From: Massilia antarctica
GTDB taxonomy: Bacteria > Pseudomonadota > Gammaproteobacteria > Burkholderiales > Burkholderiaceae_D
Direction of reading: 5' to 3'
Assembly (NCBI RefSeq): GCF_015689335.1
Contig: NZ_CP065053.1
Location: 5,890,001 to 5,954,000 of the forward strand
DNA length: 64,000 nt
The first letter of the stretch is position 1, and each line of letters begins with the position of its first letter. Position numbers and translations under genes: made by a program. A model generated the notes under the pieces. That model was not told the DNA's origin, searched no databases, and saw only the letters and a list, made by a program, of their open reading frames with translations. Shown here one piece after another: positions 26,782 through 34,639 of this stretch.

Positions 26782-27797
26782 ATGAAAACCACTGCGCGCC
26801 ATGCGTCTGGCAACGCAGCGGGCGGCGGCCAGGCTACCCGCGAGTCGACGCCAGCCACCGCCCAGATCGACAGCAGCGCTCGCGTGCTGCGGATGAACGC
26901 ATGGGCGCAGCGCATCGACGGCAGCGACCGGATGGTCGCGCAGCGCCAGCCCTCAATGCACTCATCGGGCTGACAAAAAAACACCCGGGCACGCCACCGC
27001 CGGAACTAGTCGCCGAGGCGTCGGCGCACGTCGTGCGCTTCCAGGCCGCCTACAAGAACGGGGTCGCTATTTCGGAAACGTCCGGCCTCCCCAACAAGAC
27101 AAAACTCGAAGCGGACGAACTCGCCATCCTGAACCACGTTGCGCAAAACTTGAAGCGCCTGGCGGACATGGATTGGGCGCGCCCGGCCGGCATCATCCCA
27201 ACGTCATACGGGACCAGCAGCGCTGCGGACTCGACAGGAAAAACGCATACGCTCGGCCAGGGCGGGAAGACCGTCACGGGCCGCATAGGCAGCAAGACGG
27301 GCGCGGCGGCCTTCACGATGGACGCGGCGATTGCCCTCAACACCATCTATGGGCTGACGTTCAAGAACGCGTTTATCGCCGGGCATTTGGTCACCCGCTG
27401 GGCCGGTGGGAAGGCCGCCGACAACAACCTCGCGCCCTTGACCGGCTATTTCAACCAGGGGCTCATCCGCACGCCCGAGTCGGCCGCGGAAGGGATGATG
27501 AGGAACGACGAGGTCATGTCGTACAGCGCCCGCGCCATCTACGGCAGGGCTGGGAACGATGGCAGTTCGGTCACGTTCGCGAAAAAAGACCTGGACCTGA
27601 TTCCGACTGCGGTACACGTGGTCGTCACCCGGATGGCATTGCAGGCGGATGGCAATGCCGAGAATATCGCGCACTGGAACGTCGAAAAGACAAGCCGTTT
27701 CAACCAGAATGTTGTCCTCAGCCTGGCCAACGTCAAGGCAGCGGCAACGGGAGGCGCGAGCGGCGATTCCACGTCGTCATCGAGCGAGGAGATGTAG
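26782..27797 (+). pseudogene. Probable eCIS cargo/effector gene with a frameshift near 26950
   Basis: The first part starts at 26782 with RBS AGGAGA and reads MKTTARHASGNAAGGGQ to RMVAQRQ before it runs off-frame to a stop at 26973. A second frame carries on as LNALIGLTKKHPG to a stop at 27797, open from 26901. Joining them at CAGCCCTCAAT by one added base gives a single protein of about 338 aa. The N-terminus with SARVLRMNAWAQRI and MVAQRQ is like the leader of eCIS-associated cargo proteins (RQ-rich MVAQR motif). The 3' part contains FIAGHLVTRWAGGKAADNNLAPLTGYFN, in the pattern GHL...GG...NL.PLT...N of His-Me-finger nuclease-like toxins. The product may therefore be a nuclease effector; catalytic activity is not shown. 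A sequencing error is possible. Confidence 0.55.
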
Positions 27798-28027
27798 TAA
27801 CAGGTGATTCCATTTGCACGGCTGGTATTAATTTCCTTCAATTTGGTATGCATATCGGCTGATATTGGTGTTATATTGGTCTAGCGATCTTGTATATAAA
27901 ACATCAGAATCGCCGCGCGGTTCGATTCCGTCATCGCCGTACGGGTAAGGAAACGTCGCGCGGCACATGGATCGCTCTGGCTATCTCCGGCACGCACGTG
28001 CCCCGACAATTTGATATGGAGCCTCAA

Positions 28028-29683
28028 TTGAATAGAACAATCATCAATAGCCTGATCGTCAGCGTGCTGGGCGGATCGCTGGCCGCGTGCGGCGGCGGCA
28101 GCGGCAATACCTCCACCGGCACCCAGTCTTCCCAAAGCAAGATGATGGCGGCAACGAGCGTCTGTTACACGCCGTGGAACAGCACCACCGTCTACGATGG
28201 CGGCAAATCGGTCAGCTACGGGGGAATCAACTACACGGCCGCCTACTGGACGCAGGGAGACAATCCATCGACCAACAGCGGGGCCGCTGGAAGTGGCAAG
28301 CCATGGACGGTGAGTGGCTCGTGCGGCACCACGCCGACTCCGACTCCGACACCGACGCCGACTCCGACTCCGACTCCGACTCCGACTCCGACTCCGACTC
28401 CGACTCCGACTCCGACGCCAACCCCAACTCCGACGCCAACGCCGACACCAACGCCCGCGGGCTGCGCGGTCTGGGCCGAAGGCATCACCTATACCGCAGG
28501 TCAGATGGTCAGCTACCTCGGCGTCTCGTACACTGCGCGCGTCACGCACACCGCGTACGTCGGCACCAACTGGAATCCGAAAGATTCACCAACCTTGTGG
28601 GCGGCTGGCGGTGCTTGCACCACGCCGACTCCGACTCCGACTCCGACTCCGACTCCAACTCCAACGCCAACGCCAACTCCGACACCAACGCCAACACCAA
28701 CGCCAACACCGACGCCAACACCGACGCCAACACCCACGGGTCTTGCCAGGCACGCGCTGGTCGGCTACTGGCACAATTTCGCCAACCCGAGCGGCAACAC
28801 CTACCCGATCGGCCAGGTCAGCAACGACTGGGACGTGATCGTCGTCTCGTTCGCGGACAACGCGGGCAATGGCAACGTGAGCTTCACGCTCGACCCGAGC
28901 GCCGGCAGCGAAGCCCAGTTCATCGCCGACATCAAGGCGAAAAAAGCGCAGGGCAAGAAAGTGGTGCTGTCGCTGGGCGGACAAAACGGTTCGGTATCGG
29001 TCGGCTCGACCGCCGAAGCGACCAACTTCACCAATTCGCTGTACGCGATCATCGTGAAATATGGCTTCGACGGCATCGACCTCGACCTGGAAAACGGCGT
29101 CTCCCAAGGCGCGGCGATCCAGACTTACCTGCCGGTCGCGGTCAAGAACCTCAAGGCCAAGGTGGGCGCGGGCTTCTACCTGTCGATGGCGCCGGAATGG
29201 GTGTATGTGGAAGGCGGCTTTACCAGCTACGGATCGATCTGGGGCGCGTACATCCCGATCATCAACGCCTTGCGTAACGAACTGACGATCCTGCATCCGC
29301 AGTATTACAACAACGGCGACATCTACACGCCGTATGCGAGCGGCGCGCTCAAGGCCGGCTCCACCGATCAACTGGTGGGCACCGCGAAAATGCTGATCGA
29401 AGGCTTTACGTACGGCGGCAATAACTTTGCCGGCTTGCGTCCGGACCAGGTGGGCTTTGGCGTGCCGTCGGGAAGAAGTTCGGCCGGTTCGGGCTTTACC
29501 ACTACGACCGACGTCAACAACGCGCTCACCTGCCTGACCCGCCTGCTCAACTGCGGCACCATCAAACCGGTCAAGGCCTACCCCGAGTTCCGCGGCGTGA
29601 TGACGTGGTCGATCAACTGGGACAAGCACGATGGCTACAACTTCTCGGCGCCCGTCAAGGCGACCCTGAAAACGCTGCCGTAA
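28028..29683 (+). CDS. Secreted GH18 chitinase lipoprotein with two CBM5/12-like domains
   Basis: The start is probably the TTG at 28028, with GGAG 6 bases upstream; an in-frame ATG at 28016 would add four residues (MEPQ). Residues 1-22 are a signal with lipobox LAAC ([17 protein letters not shown]). Two carbohydrate-binding modules follow ([21 protein letters not shown] and [20 protein letters not shown]), each behind a (Pro-Thr)n linker. The C-terminal GH18 barrel has the full catalytic motif DGIDLDLE ([11 protein letters not shown]), so it should hydrolyse chitin. The gene is downstream of the eCIS with its own 230-base upstream region and is not part of that operon. Confidence 0.9.
   Translation: MNRTIINSLIVSVLGGSLAACGGGSGNTSTGTQSSQSKMMAATSVCYTPWNSTTVYDGGKSVSYGGINYTAAYWTQGDNPSTNSGAAGSGKPWTVSGSCGTTPTPTPTPTPTPTPTPTPTPTPTPTPTPTPTPTPTPTPTPTPAGCAVWAEGITYTAGQMVSYLGVSYTARVTHTAYVGTNWNPKDSPTLWAAGGACTTPTPTPTPTPTPTPTPTPTPTPTPTPTPTPTPTPTPTPTGLARHALVGYWHNFANPSGNTYPIGQVSNDWDVIVVSFADNAGNGNVSFTLDPSAGSEAQFIADIKAKKAQGKKVVLSLGGQNGSVSVGSTAEATNFTNSLYAIIVKYGFDGIDLDLENGVSQGAAIQTYLPVAVKNLKAKVGAGFYLSMAPEWVYVEGGFTSYGSIWGAYIPIINALRNELTILHPQYYNNGDIYTPYASGALKAGSTDQLVGTAKMLIEGFTYGGNNFAGLRPDQVGFGVPSGRSSAGSGFTTTTDVNNALTCLTRLLNCGTIKPVKAYPEFRGVMTWSINWDKHDGYNFSAPVKATLKTLP
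28331..28456 (+). repeat. (ACGCC/GACTCC) Pro-Thr linker repeat 1 in chitinase
   Basis: Hexanucleotide-type repeat, mostly CCGACT units with CCGACA/CCAACG variants, encodes a (Pro-Thr)n linker of about 40 residues. Such coding microsatellites can change in length in frame. Confidence 0.9.
28622..28738 (+). repeat. Pro-Thr linker repeat 2 in chitinase
   Basis: A second tract of CCGACT/CCAACG/CCAACA units encodes a (Pro-Thr)n linker of about 38 residues between the second CBM and the GH18 domain. It shares the first half of linker 1 almost base for base and may be a duplicate of it. Confidence 0.9.
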
Positions 29684-29692
29684 GCACTAGAC

Positions 29693-29716
29693 AGGGCCGC
29701 CCGGGCGGCCCTTTCC
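29693..29716 (+). terminator. Terminator hairpin after chitinase
   Basis: The palindrome GGGCCGCCCGGGCGGCCC at 29694-29711 followed by TTTCCC forms a GC-rich stem just after the chitinase stop. A second copy of CCCGGGCGGCCCTT follows at once. The location between convergent genes suits a bidirectional terminator. Confidence 0.7.
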
Positions 29717-29737
29717 CGGGCGGCCCTTCCATCGACA

Positions 29738-30775
29738 TCAGTTCAGCGCCGGCGTCTGCTGCACCACGATGTCCCGTTCCTCGATCAGCCTGCGCCTGAG
29801 CTCGGCCTTGAGCTGCTCATAGCTCGCCGATTCGGCCGGGCGCGTCTGCTGGATTTCGATCACATGCCAGCCGCCGGCAACACCGCGCACCGGCACGGGT
29901 ACCACACCGGGCACGCCGTGCGCCTCGATGACCTCTGCAATGGATTTGTCCATCTGGGCCAGGCGCATCCAGCCGAGCTCACCTTCAGGCTTGGCCTGTT
30001 TCAGCTTTTTCGCGCGGGTGCGGGCAATCTCGGCAAAGCTGGCCCCACCCTTGATTTCACCGATCGCCTGTGCCGCTGCGGTTGCGGACGCGAAGCGGAT
30101 CTGCGCCAGCTTGTACTCCTTCTTGCCGAGCAGCGGGTCGCTCAGGCGCCTGTACGCCGCGCGCAACTTCTCGTCGGACACGCCGGCACTGTCGAATGCC
30201 AGCGGCACCAGTATGGCGCCCTCCACCGCCACCCCAGCCAGGGTGGCCGGATCGAACCGGCAGTTCTCGACGATGTCGATGGCCTGCTTGTCCACCAGCG
30301 GCTCGCCGCTCGACAGTTCAATCTTGGGCGTGAGCGGCGCGCCATCGGTCCATACCAGCACGCGCACGGTCACATTCGGCAGCGGGCCGTCCAGCTCGGG
30401 GAAGCGGATCAGTTTATTCGTGCGGGTGCAGCGCTCGACAGCCAGCCGGGCCGGGAGGTAACCCGCCTGCACCGGCAGCTTCCACGGCACCGTGATCACC
30501 CACGGCGTGCCGTCGTCGCTGGCGCGCGCCGGTTTGCAAGTGGCCGCCAGCGCCAACGATGCGCGGTCGAGCACGGCGTAGCCGCTCTCGCCGATCACGC
30601 CGATCACCCGCGCCGCCTTGTCCGCGCCGAGCTGGACCCGGGTGGCGCCTTCCATCCGGTAGCGCAGCGCTTCGGCCGGATAGGTCTGGGCCGCGCAGGC
30701 GGACAAAGGCAGTTCGGCGCCAGATGCGGCCGATGCCAGGACAGTCAGCGCCAGCAGCGCGCCAAGCCTCAGCAT
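29738..30775 (-). CDS. Secreted protein with TonB-like domain and PpiC-type peptidyl-prolyl isomerase domain
   Basis: A 345-aa protein. The start is the ATG at 30775, with GGGGAG 7 bases upstream, and the signal peptide MLRLGALLALTVLASAASGA fits it. An in-frame ATG at 30925 gives an additional lipoprotein-like leader, discussed separately. Residues about 30-195 hold TonB C-terminal-like repeats (YPAEALRYRMEGATRVQLGA..., SGEPLVDKQAIDIVENCRFDPA) and residues about 225-320 hold a parvulin-like domain (AQIRFASATAAAQAI, GGASFAEIARTRAKKLKQAKPEGELGWM in pieces). Likely a periplasmic folding or outer-membrane-biogenesis helper; the domain fusion is not one I have seen described. Confidence 0.65.
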   Translation of the reverse strand: MLRLGALLALTVLASAASGAELPLSACAAQTYPAEALRYRMEGATRVQLGADKAARVIGVIGESGYAVLDRASLALAATCKPARASDDGTPWVITVPWKLPVQAGYLPARLAVERCTRTNKLIRFPELDGPLPNVTVRVLVWTDGAPLTPKIELSSGEPLVDKQAIDIVENCRFDPATLAGVAVEGAILVPLAFDSAGVSDEKLRAAYRRLSDPLLGKKEYKLAQIRFASATAAAQAIGEIKGGASFAEIARTRAKKLKQAKPEGELGWMRLAQMDKSIAEVIEAHGVPGVVPVPVRGVAGGWHVIEIQQTRPAESASYEQLKAELRRRLIEERDIVVQQTPALN

Positions 30776-30838
30776 TGCCGCGCTCCCCATGATGGTTCGA
30801 GCGCCACGCTGAACGCGGGCCTGCATGGCGCTGGCGTG

Positions 30839-30925
30839 ACCGCCGGTCAATCCCATGCCGTGGTATTGGGTGGCGCAGCCGCTTAAAAGCAGACCCGGCG
30901 CAACACCGCTGAGGATTCGGTACAT
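30839..30925 (-). other. Lipoprotein-leader-like coding fragment upstream of the PPIase gene
   Basis: In frame with the PPIase gene, the translation MYRILSGVAPGLLLSGCATQ has a lipobox-like LSGC, then YHGMGLTGG, the GLTGG hallmark of a common betaproteobacterial lipoprotein family. The frame then turns into unrelated sequence before the true PPIase start. It looks like the remaining head of a deleted lipoprotein gene. Confidence 0.4.
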
Positions 30926-31015
30926 AGCAAACCTGTCAGTGAGAGTCGATGTGGAAATTTCCGGTTTGAAATTTATCCGAAACCACTGCCAGGCTCAAGG
31001 TATTTATGAAAATGA

Positions 31016-31046
31016 CACCGTTTGTGTGCAAAACAACCACACGGTG
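31016..31046 (-). terminator. Weak terminator after the TauE/SafE exporter gene
   Basis: On the minus strand the stem CACCGT...ACGGTG encloses an AT-rich loop, and the following bases are T-rich (TCATTTTCAT). It lies just past the exporter stop. The stem has a bulge, so it is only a fair candidate. Confidence 0.35.
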
Positions 31047-31053
31047 CGGACGG

Positions 31054-31851
31054 CTAGCCGAGGGCGCGCATCAGCATCGCCACGGCCACCAGCGCCGAGA
31101 CCAGCGCGAAGCCCTGTTGCAGGCGCGCTCCGGGCAGGCGCGCAGCGACCAGCCGGCCGGCGCCCATCCCGGCCAGCGCCCCCAGCGCGAACGGCAAGGC
31201 GATGGCCCATTCCAGGTGGCCGGTGGCGGCGCTGGCCGCCACACCAGCCAAGGACACCAGCGCAATGACCGCCAAGGACGTCGCCAGCACCGATTGCGTG
31301 CCCAGGTCGGTGAAGCGCTGCAGCGCCGGCACCATCACGAAACCGCCACCCACGCCCAACAGGCCCGACAAGCCGCCGGCCACCAGCCCGGACCAGCACA
31401 GCGCCCGCGCACACGGTGCCGTCCAGTTCAGCTTGCCGCGCGCGAGGTCGAGCCGGCACGGCGGCGGCTTGCTGCGTTGCGGCAAGGTGCCGTCGGCGCA
31501 GCGTGAACGTTGCCAGGCGCGCGCCGCGACATACATCAGTACCACGGCAAACACGGCCGTCAGCGGGCGGTTGGGCATGCGCTGGGCCAGCCACAGTCCC
31601 AGCGGCGAGCACACCACCCCGGCCGCCGCCACCAGCAGCGCCGCCTTGTAGCGCACGGTGCCGCTGCGCAGGCCCATGACGGCGCCCAGGCTGGCCGCCA
31701 GGGCCACCGCCAGCAAGCCGACGGGACCGGCCTGGGCCACCGAGAGGCCCGCCCCGAACACCAGCAGCGGCACGGCCAGGATGCCGCCGCCGGCGCCGGT
31801 CAGCGCCAGCACGATGCCGACCGCAAATCCAAGCAGCGCGACGGTGCTCAT
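31054..31851 (-). CDS. TauE/SafE-family membrane exporter (TSUP), likely sulfite or sulfur-anion exporter
   Basis: A 265-aa membrane protein with about eight helices. The N-terminus (LGFAVGIVLALTGAGGGILAVPLL) carries the TSUP signature GAGGG, and a second inverted copy is FVMVPAL...GLLGVGGG near residue 160. It is the last gene of the sulfide operon, starting 10 bases after the SQR-fusion stop. In similar operons (for example bigR/blh of Xylella and Agrobacterium) a TSUP exporter removes sulfite or related anions formed from sulfide oxidation. The substrate here is inferred from context. Confidence 0.88.
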   Translation of the reverse strand: MSTVALLGFAVGIVLALTGAGGGILAVPLLVFGAGLSVAQAGPVGLLAVALAASLGAVMGLRSGTVRYKAALLVAAAGVVCSPLGLWLAQRMPNRPLTAVFAVVLMYVAARAWQRSRCADGTLPQRSKPPPCRLDLARGKLNWTAPCARALCWSGLVAGGLSGLLGVGGGFVMVPALQRFTDLGTQSVLATSLAVIALVSLAGVAASAATGHLEWAIALPFALGALAGMGAGRLVAARLPGARLQQGFALVSALVAVAMLMRALG

Positions 31852-31861
31852 CGGGCCACCC

Positions 31862-33532
31862 TCACGAGTCGGCCAGGGTCGGTTTGGCCAGCCACTCGCG
31901 GCCCTTGAGCATGCCGCGCCAGTACAGCGGCGGCAGGATGCGTTCCTTGAGCAGCCACGCCAGCCGTGACGGCCGGGTGCCGTCGATCAGCCACGAGGGA
32001 AAACTGGGCGCGAGCTTGCCGCCGTAACTGAACTCGGCCAGCACGATCTTGCCCCGTTCCACCGTCAGCGGACAGGCGCCGTAGCCGTCGTAGCGGGCCA
32101 CGCCGGCGCGCTGGCCCAGCGCCGCCAGCACATTGTGCGCCACCACCGGCGCCTGCTTGCGCGCGGCCGCCACGGTCTTGGCGTTGCTGGTGTTGATGGT
32201 GTCGCCCAGCGCGTGGATATTGGCCCACTGCTTGTGGCGCAAGGTGGCCGGATCGACATCGACCCAGCCGGCCGCGTCGGCCAGCGGGCTGACGCGCACG
32301 AAGTCCGGCGCCACCTGGGGCGGCACCACATGCAGCAGCGAGAATGCGCGCGTGATGGTTTCCTTGTCGCCGCCGGCATTCACGCGGGTAAACGTGGCGC
32401 GCCGTGCCGGGCCGTCGACCGCGGTCAGGGTGTGGCCCAGATGCAGGCCGATGCCGTAGCCGTTCACGTATTCCATCAGCGCCGGCACGTAGTCGGGCAC
32501 GCCGAACAGGGCCGGCGCGGCGCTGCAGAAGTCGACCTGCACCTTGCCGAGCAAGCCGGCACGCTTCCAGTGGTCGGCCGACAGGTACATGGCCTTCTGC
32601 GGCGCGCCAGCGCATTTGATGGGCGCCGGCGGCTGGGTAAAGATGGCCTGGCCGGCGCGCAGGCTGCGCACCAGCTGCCAGGTATACGGCGCCAGGTGGT
32701 ACAGGTAGTTCGAGGTCACGCCATTGCTGCCGAGGGTGTCGGAGAGGCCCGCGATGGCGTGCCAGTCGAGCTTCAAGCCCGGGCAGACCACCAGTTGGCC
32801 GTAGCGCACCACGCGGCAGCCGTCGAGGATGACGGCGTTGCGCTCCGGCTCGAAGGCCGCCACCGCCGCCTTGATCCACTTGACCCCGCGCGGAATGACC
32901 GAGGCCATGGTGTGGGCCGTGCGCGCGGCGTCGAACACGCCGCCGCCGACCAGGGTCCAGCCGGGCTGGTAGTAATGCACATCGGCCGGGTCGACGATAG
33001 CGATGTCGAGCTGCGGCGCGCGCGCCAGCAGGCTGGCCGCCGTCGCAATGCCGGCCGCGCCGCCGCCGATGATGAGCACCGCATGCTCGGCTTCGGCCAC
33101 ATCCAGCGGGGTGCGGCCGTGGTTGGCGATGCGCCGCACCACGCCCTGCATGTTGAAGCCGGCCTTGCGGGCGGCGTCGACGATCTGCGGCAGCGGCATC
33201 CGGTCGGCCTGCGACAGCGCCCACATCGTGGTCGAACGCATGCCGCTGCGGCAGTACGCCAGCACCGGCTTGGGCAGCCGGTCGAGCAAGGCACCGAAGG
33301 CGGCGCCCTGCTCGTCCGTCACCTTGCCCGACTCGGCCGGCAGGTAGTGGGCCGTCAGCCCGGCGGCGTGCGCAGCCCGCTCGATCTCGGCGAACAGAGG
33401 CTGGTCGCCGCCCTCGCCATCGGGACGGTTGCAAATGATGCTGCAAAAGCCGGCCTGGCGCAATTCTTCCAGCTGTTCCGGCAGGATCTGGGCCGACACT
33501 GCCAGTGCCGGCGTGAGCGCGTGAATGGCCAT
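31862..33532 (-). CDS. DUF442/rhodanese-like phosphatase fused to sulfide:quinone oxidoreductase-like FAD protein
   Basis: A 556-aa fusion. The ATG at 33532 follows an AGGA motif; the longer in-frame reading has no support. Residues 1-115 are the DUF442 domain, with active-site loop CRSGMRS in the place of the PTP-fold or rhodanese loop. Residues about 145-540 are an NAD(P)/FAD oxidoreductase of the SQR type (AVLIIGGGAAGIATAASLL, DVHYYQPGWTLVGGGVF, then a C-terminal WANIHALGDTINTSNAKT). SQR oxidises H2S to polysulfide in the membrane. The domain order is the one found in sulfide operons with Blh proteins. The next upstream gene encodes the persulfide dioxygenase. Confidence 0.9.
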   Translation of the reverse strand: MAIHALTPALAVSAQILPEQLEELRQAGFCSIICNRPDGEGGDQPLFAEIERAAHAAGLTAHYLPAESGKVTDEQGAAFGALLDRLPKPVLAYCRSGMRSTTMWALSQADRMPLPQIVDAARKAGFNMQGVVRRIANHGRTPLDVAEAEHAVLIIGGGAAGIATAASLLARAPQLDIAIVDPADVHYYQPGWTLVGGGVFDAARTAHTMASVIPRGVKWIKAAVAAFEPERNAVILDGCRVVRYGQLVVCPGLKLDWHAIAGLSDTLGSNGVTSNYLYHLAPYTWQLVRSLRAGQAIFTQPPAPIKCAGAPQKAMYLSADHWKRAGLLGKVQVDFCSAAPALFGVPDYVPALMEYVNGYGIGLHLGHTLTAVDGPARRATFTRVNAGGDKETITRAFSLLHVVPPQVAPDFVRVSPLADAAGWVDVDPATLRHKQWANIHALGDTINTSNAKTVAAARKQAPVVAHNVLAALGQRAGVARYDGYGACPLTVERGKIVLAEFSYGGKLAPSFPSWLIDGTRPSRLAWLLKERILPPLYWRGMLKGREWLAKPTLADS

Positions 33533-33545
33533 GGTTCCTGTGCGC

Positions 33546-34427
33546 TTACAGCGCGTTGAGAGGAATCTTGAGGTAGCGCTGGCCGTTCGCTTCGGGTTCG
33601 GGGAAGTGCCCGGCACGCATGTTGATCTGGACCGAGGGCAGGATCAGGGCCGGCATGGCCAGGGTGGCGTCGCGCCGGGTGCGCATGGCCACGAAGGCTT
33701 CTTCGCTGACGCCGTTGCCGACGTGGACGTTGTGGGCCCGCTCCTCGGCCACCGTGCTGACGAAGCGCACTTCCCTGCCGCCGGGCTGGTAGTCGTGGCA
33801 CATGTAGAGCAAGGTGTCGTCGGGCAGGGCCAGCACCTTGCCGATCGACCGGTACAAGGTGGCCGCGTCGCCGCCGGGGAAATCGCAGCGCGCGGTGCCG
33901 TAGTCGGGCATGAACAGGGTGTCGCCCACGAAGGCGGCCAGCTGCGCGCCGCTGCCGACCACGTAGCTCAGGCAGGCCGGCGTGTGGCCTGGTGTGTGCA
34001 GCGCGCGGCATTCCAGGCTGCCGATGCGGAAGGTGTCGCCGTCGGCGAACAGATGATCGAACTGGCTGCCGTCGCGCGCCATGCCGGCGCCGGTATTGAG
34101 CAAGGTGCCGAACACTTCCTGCACGGCGGCGATGTGGCGGCCGATGCCGGTTTTGCCGCCCAGGCGCTGTTGCAGGTAGGGCGCGGCGCTCAGGTGATCG
34201 GCGTGGACGTGGGTTTCCAGGATCCACTCGACCGTGGCGTCCAGTTCGGCCACGCGGGCGATCAGCTTGTCGGCCAGGGTGGTGGCCGTGCGGCCCGATG
34301 TCTGGTCGAAATCGAGCACGCTGTCGATCAGGGCGCAGCGGCGCGTAGCGGGGTCGAGCACCAGGTAGCTGACGGTGCTGGTGCTGGTGTCGAAGAAACC
34401 CTCGACCTGGAATGGTGCTGTACTCAT
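33546..34427 (-). CDS. Persulfide dioxygenase-like MBL-fold protein (ETHE1/Blh type)
   Basis: A 293-aa protein with the metallo-beta-lactamase HxHxDH motif as HVHADHLSAAPYLQQRLGG (residues about 73-91), HTPGHTPACLSYVVG near 157, and VGDTLFMPDYGTARCDFPGGD near 178. All are the glyoxalase-II-like residues of persulfide dioxygenases. It converts glutathione persulfide to sulfite and is the first gene of the operon under the sigma-54 promoter. RBS AGGAGA lies about 10 bases before the ATG. SQR makes the substrate, and the TSUP exporter removes the product. Confidence 0.92.
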   Translation of the reverse strand: MSTAPFQVEGFFDTSTSTVSYLVLDPATRRCALIDSVLDFDQTSGRTATTLADKLIARVAELDATVEWILETHVHADHLSAAPYLQQRLGGKTGIGRHIAAVQEVFGTLLNTGAGMARDGSQFDHLFADGDTFRIGSLECRALHTPGHTPACLSYVVGSGAQLAAFVGDTLFMPDYGTARCDFPGGDAATLYRSIGKVLALPDDTLLYMCHDYQPGGREVRFVSTVAEERAHNVHVGNGVSEEAFVAMRTRRDATLAMPALILPSVQINMRAGHFPEPEANGQRYLKIPLNAL

Positions 34428-34461
34428 GATGTGGCGGTCTCCTGTGGCTCAGTGGAGATAA

Positions 34462-34477
34462 CGCAAAAAGCATGCCA
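34462..34477 (-). promoter_or_regulatory. Sigma-54 (-24/-12) promoter of the sulfide operon
   Basis: Read on the minus strand the site is TGGCATG-CTTT-TTGCG, against consensus TGGCACG-N4-TTGCA. The -24 GG and -12 GC dinucleotides have the right spacing. It is 35 bases upstream of the dioxygenase ATG, facing it, and the divergent gene is a sigma-54 activator. Confidence 0.8.
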
Positions 34478-34562
34478 TTACGATCCGACGAGGAAAATTG
34501 ATCCATGTCCTTGATTTGTTAATGGATTCATACTATACGCAGCATGGCGGCGGCCTGCCACC

Positions 34563-34604
34563 GCACTGCCACATGGCAGTGCCGCTTGACAGTCATGGCA
34601 GTGC
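34563..34604. promoter_or_regulatory. Likely upstream activating sequence for the FisR-type regulator
   Basis: A perfect inverted repeat GCACTGCC-ACAT-GGCAGTGC at 34563-34582 is followed by another TGGCAGTGC at 34596-34604. It sits about 90-140 bases upstream of the sigma-54 promoter, the usual enhancer distance. Binding by the divergent regulator is inferred. Confidence 0.6.
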
Positions 34605-34639
34605 TGCGCCACCATGCGCATCTGACCAGGAGCCACGCG

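Noticed and set aside
26971..26985. A7 run after the first-frame stop as a programmed frameshift site
   Set aside because: It lies after the stop of the first frame, so slippage there could not join the two parts; a small indel at the CCC run upstream is simpler.
27843..27900. AT-rich promoter-like boxes before the chitinase
   Set aside because: Spacing between the best -35 and -10 candidates is 22-23 bases, too long for a sigma-70 promoter.
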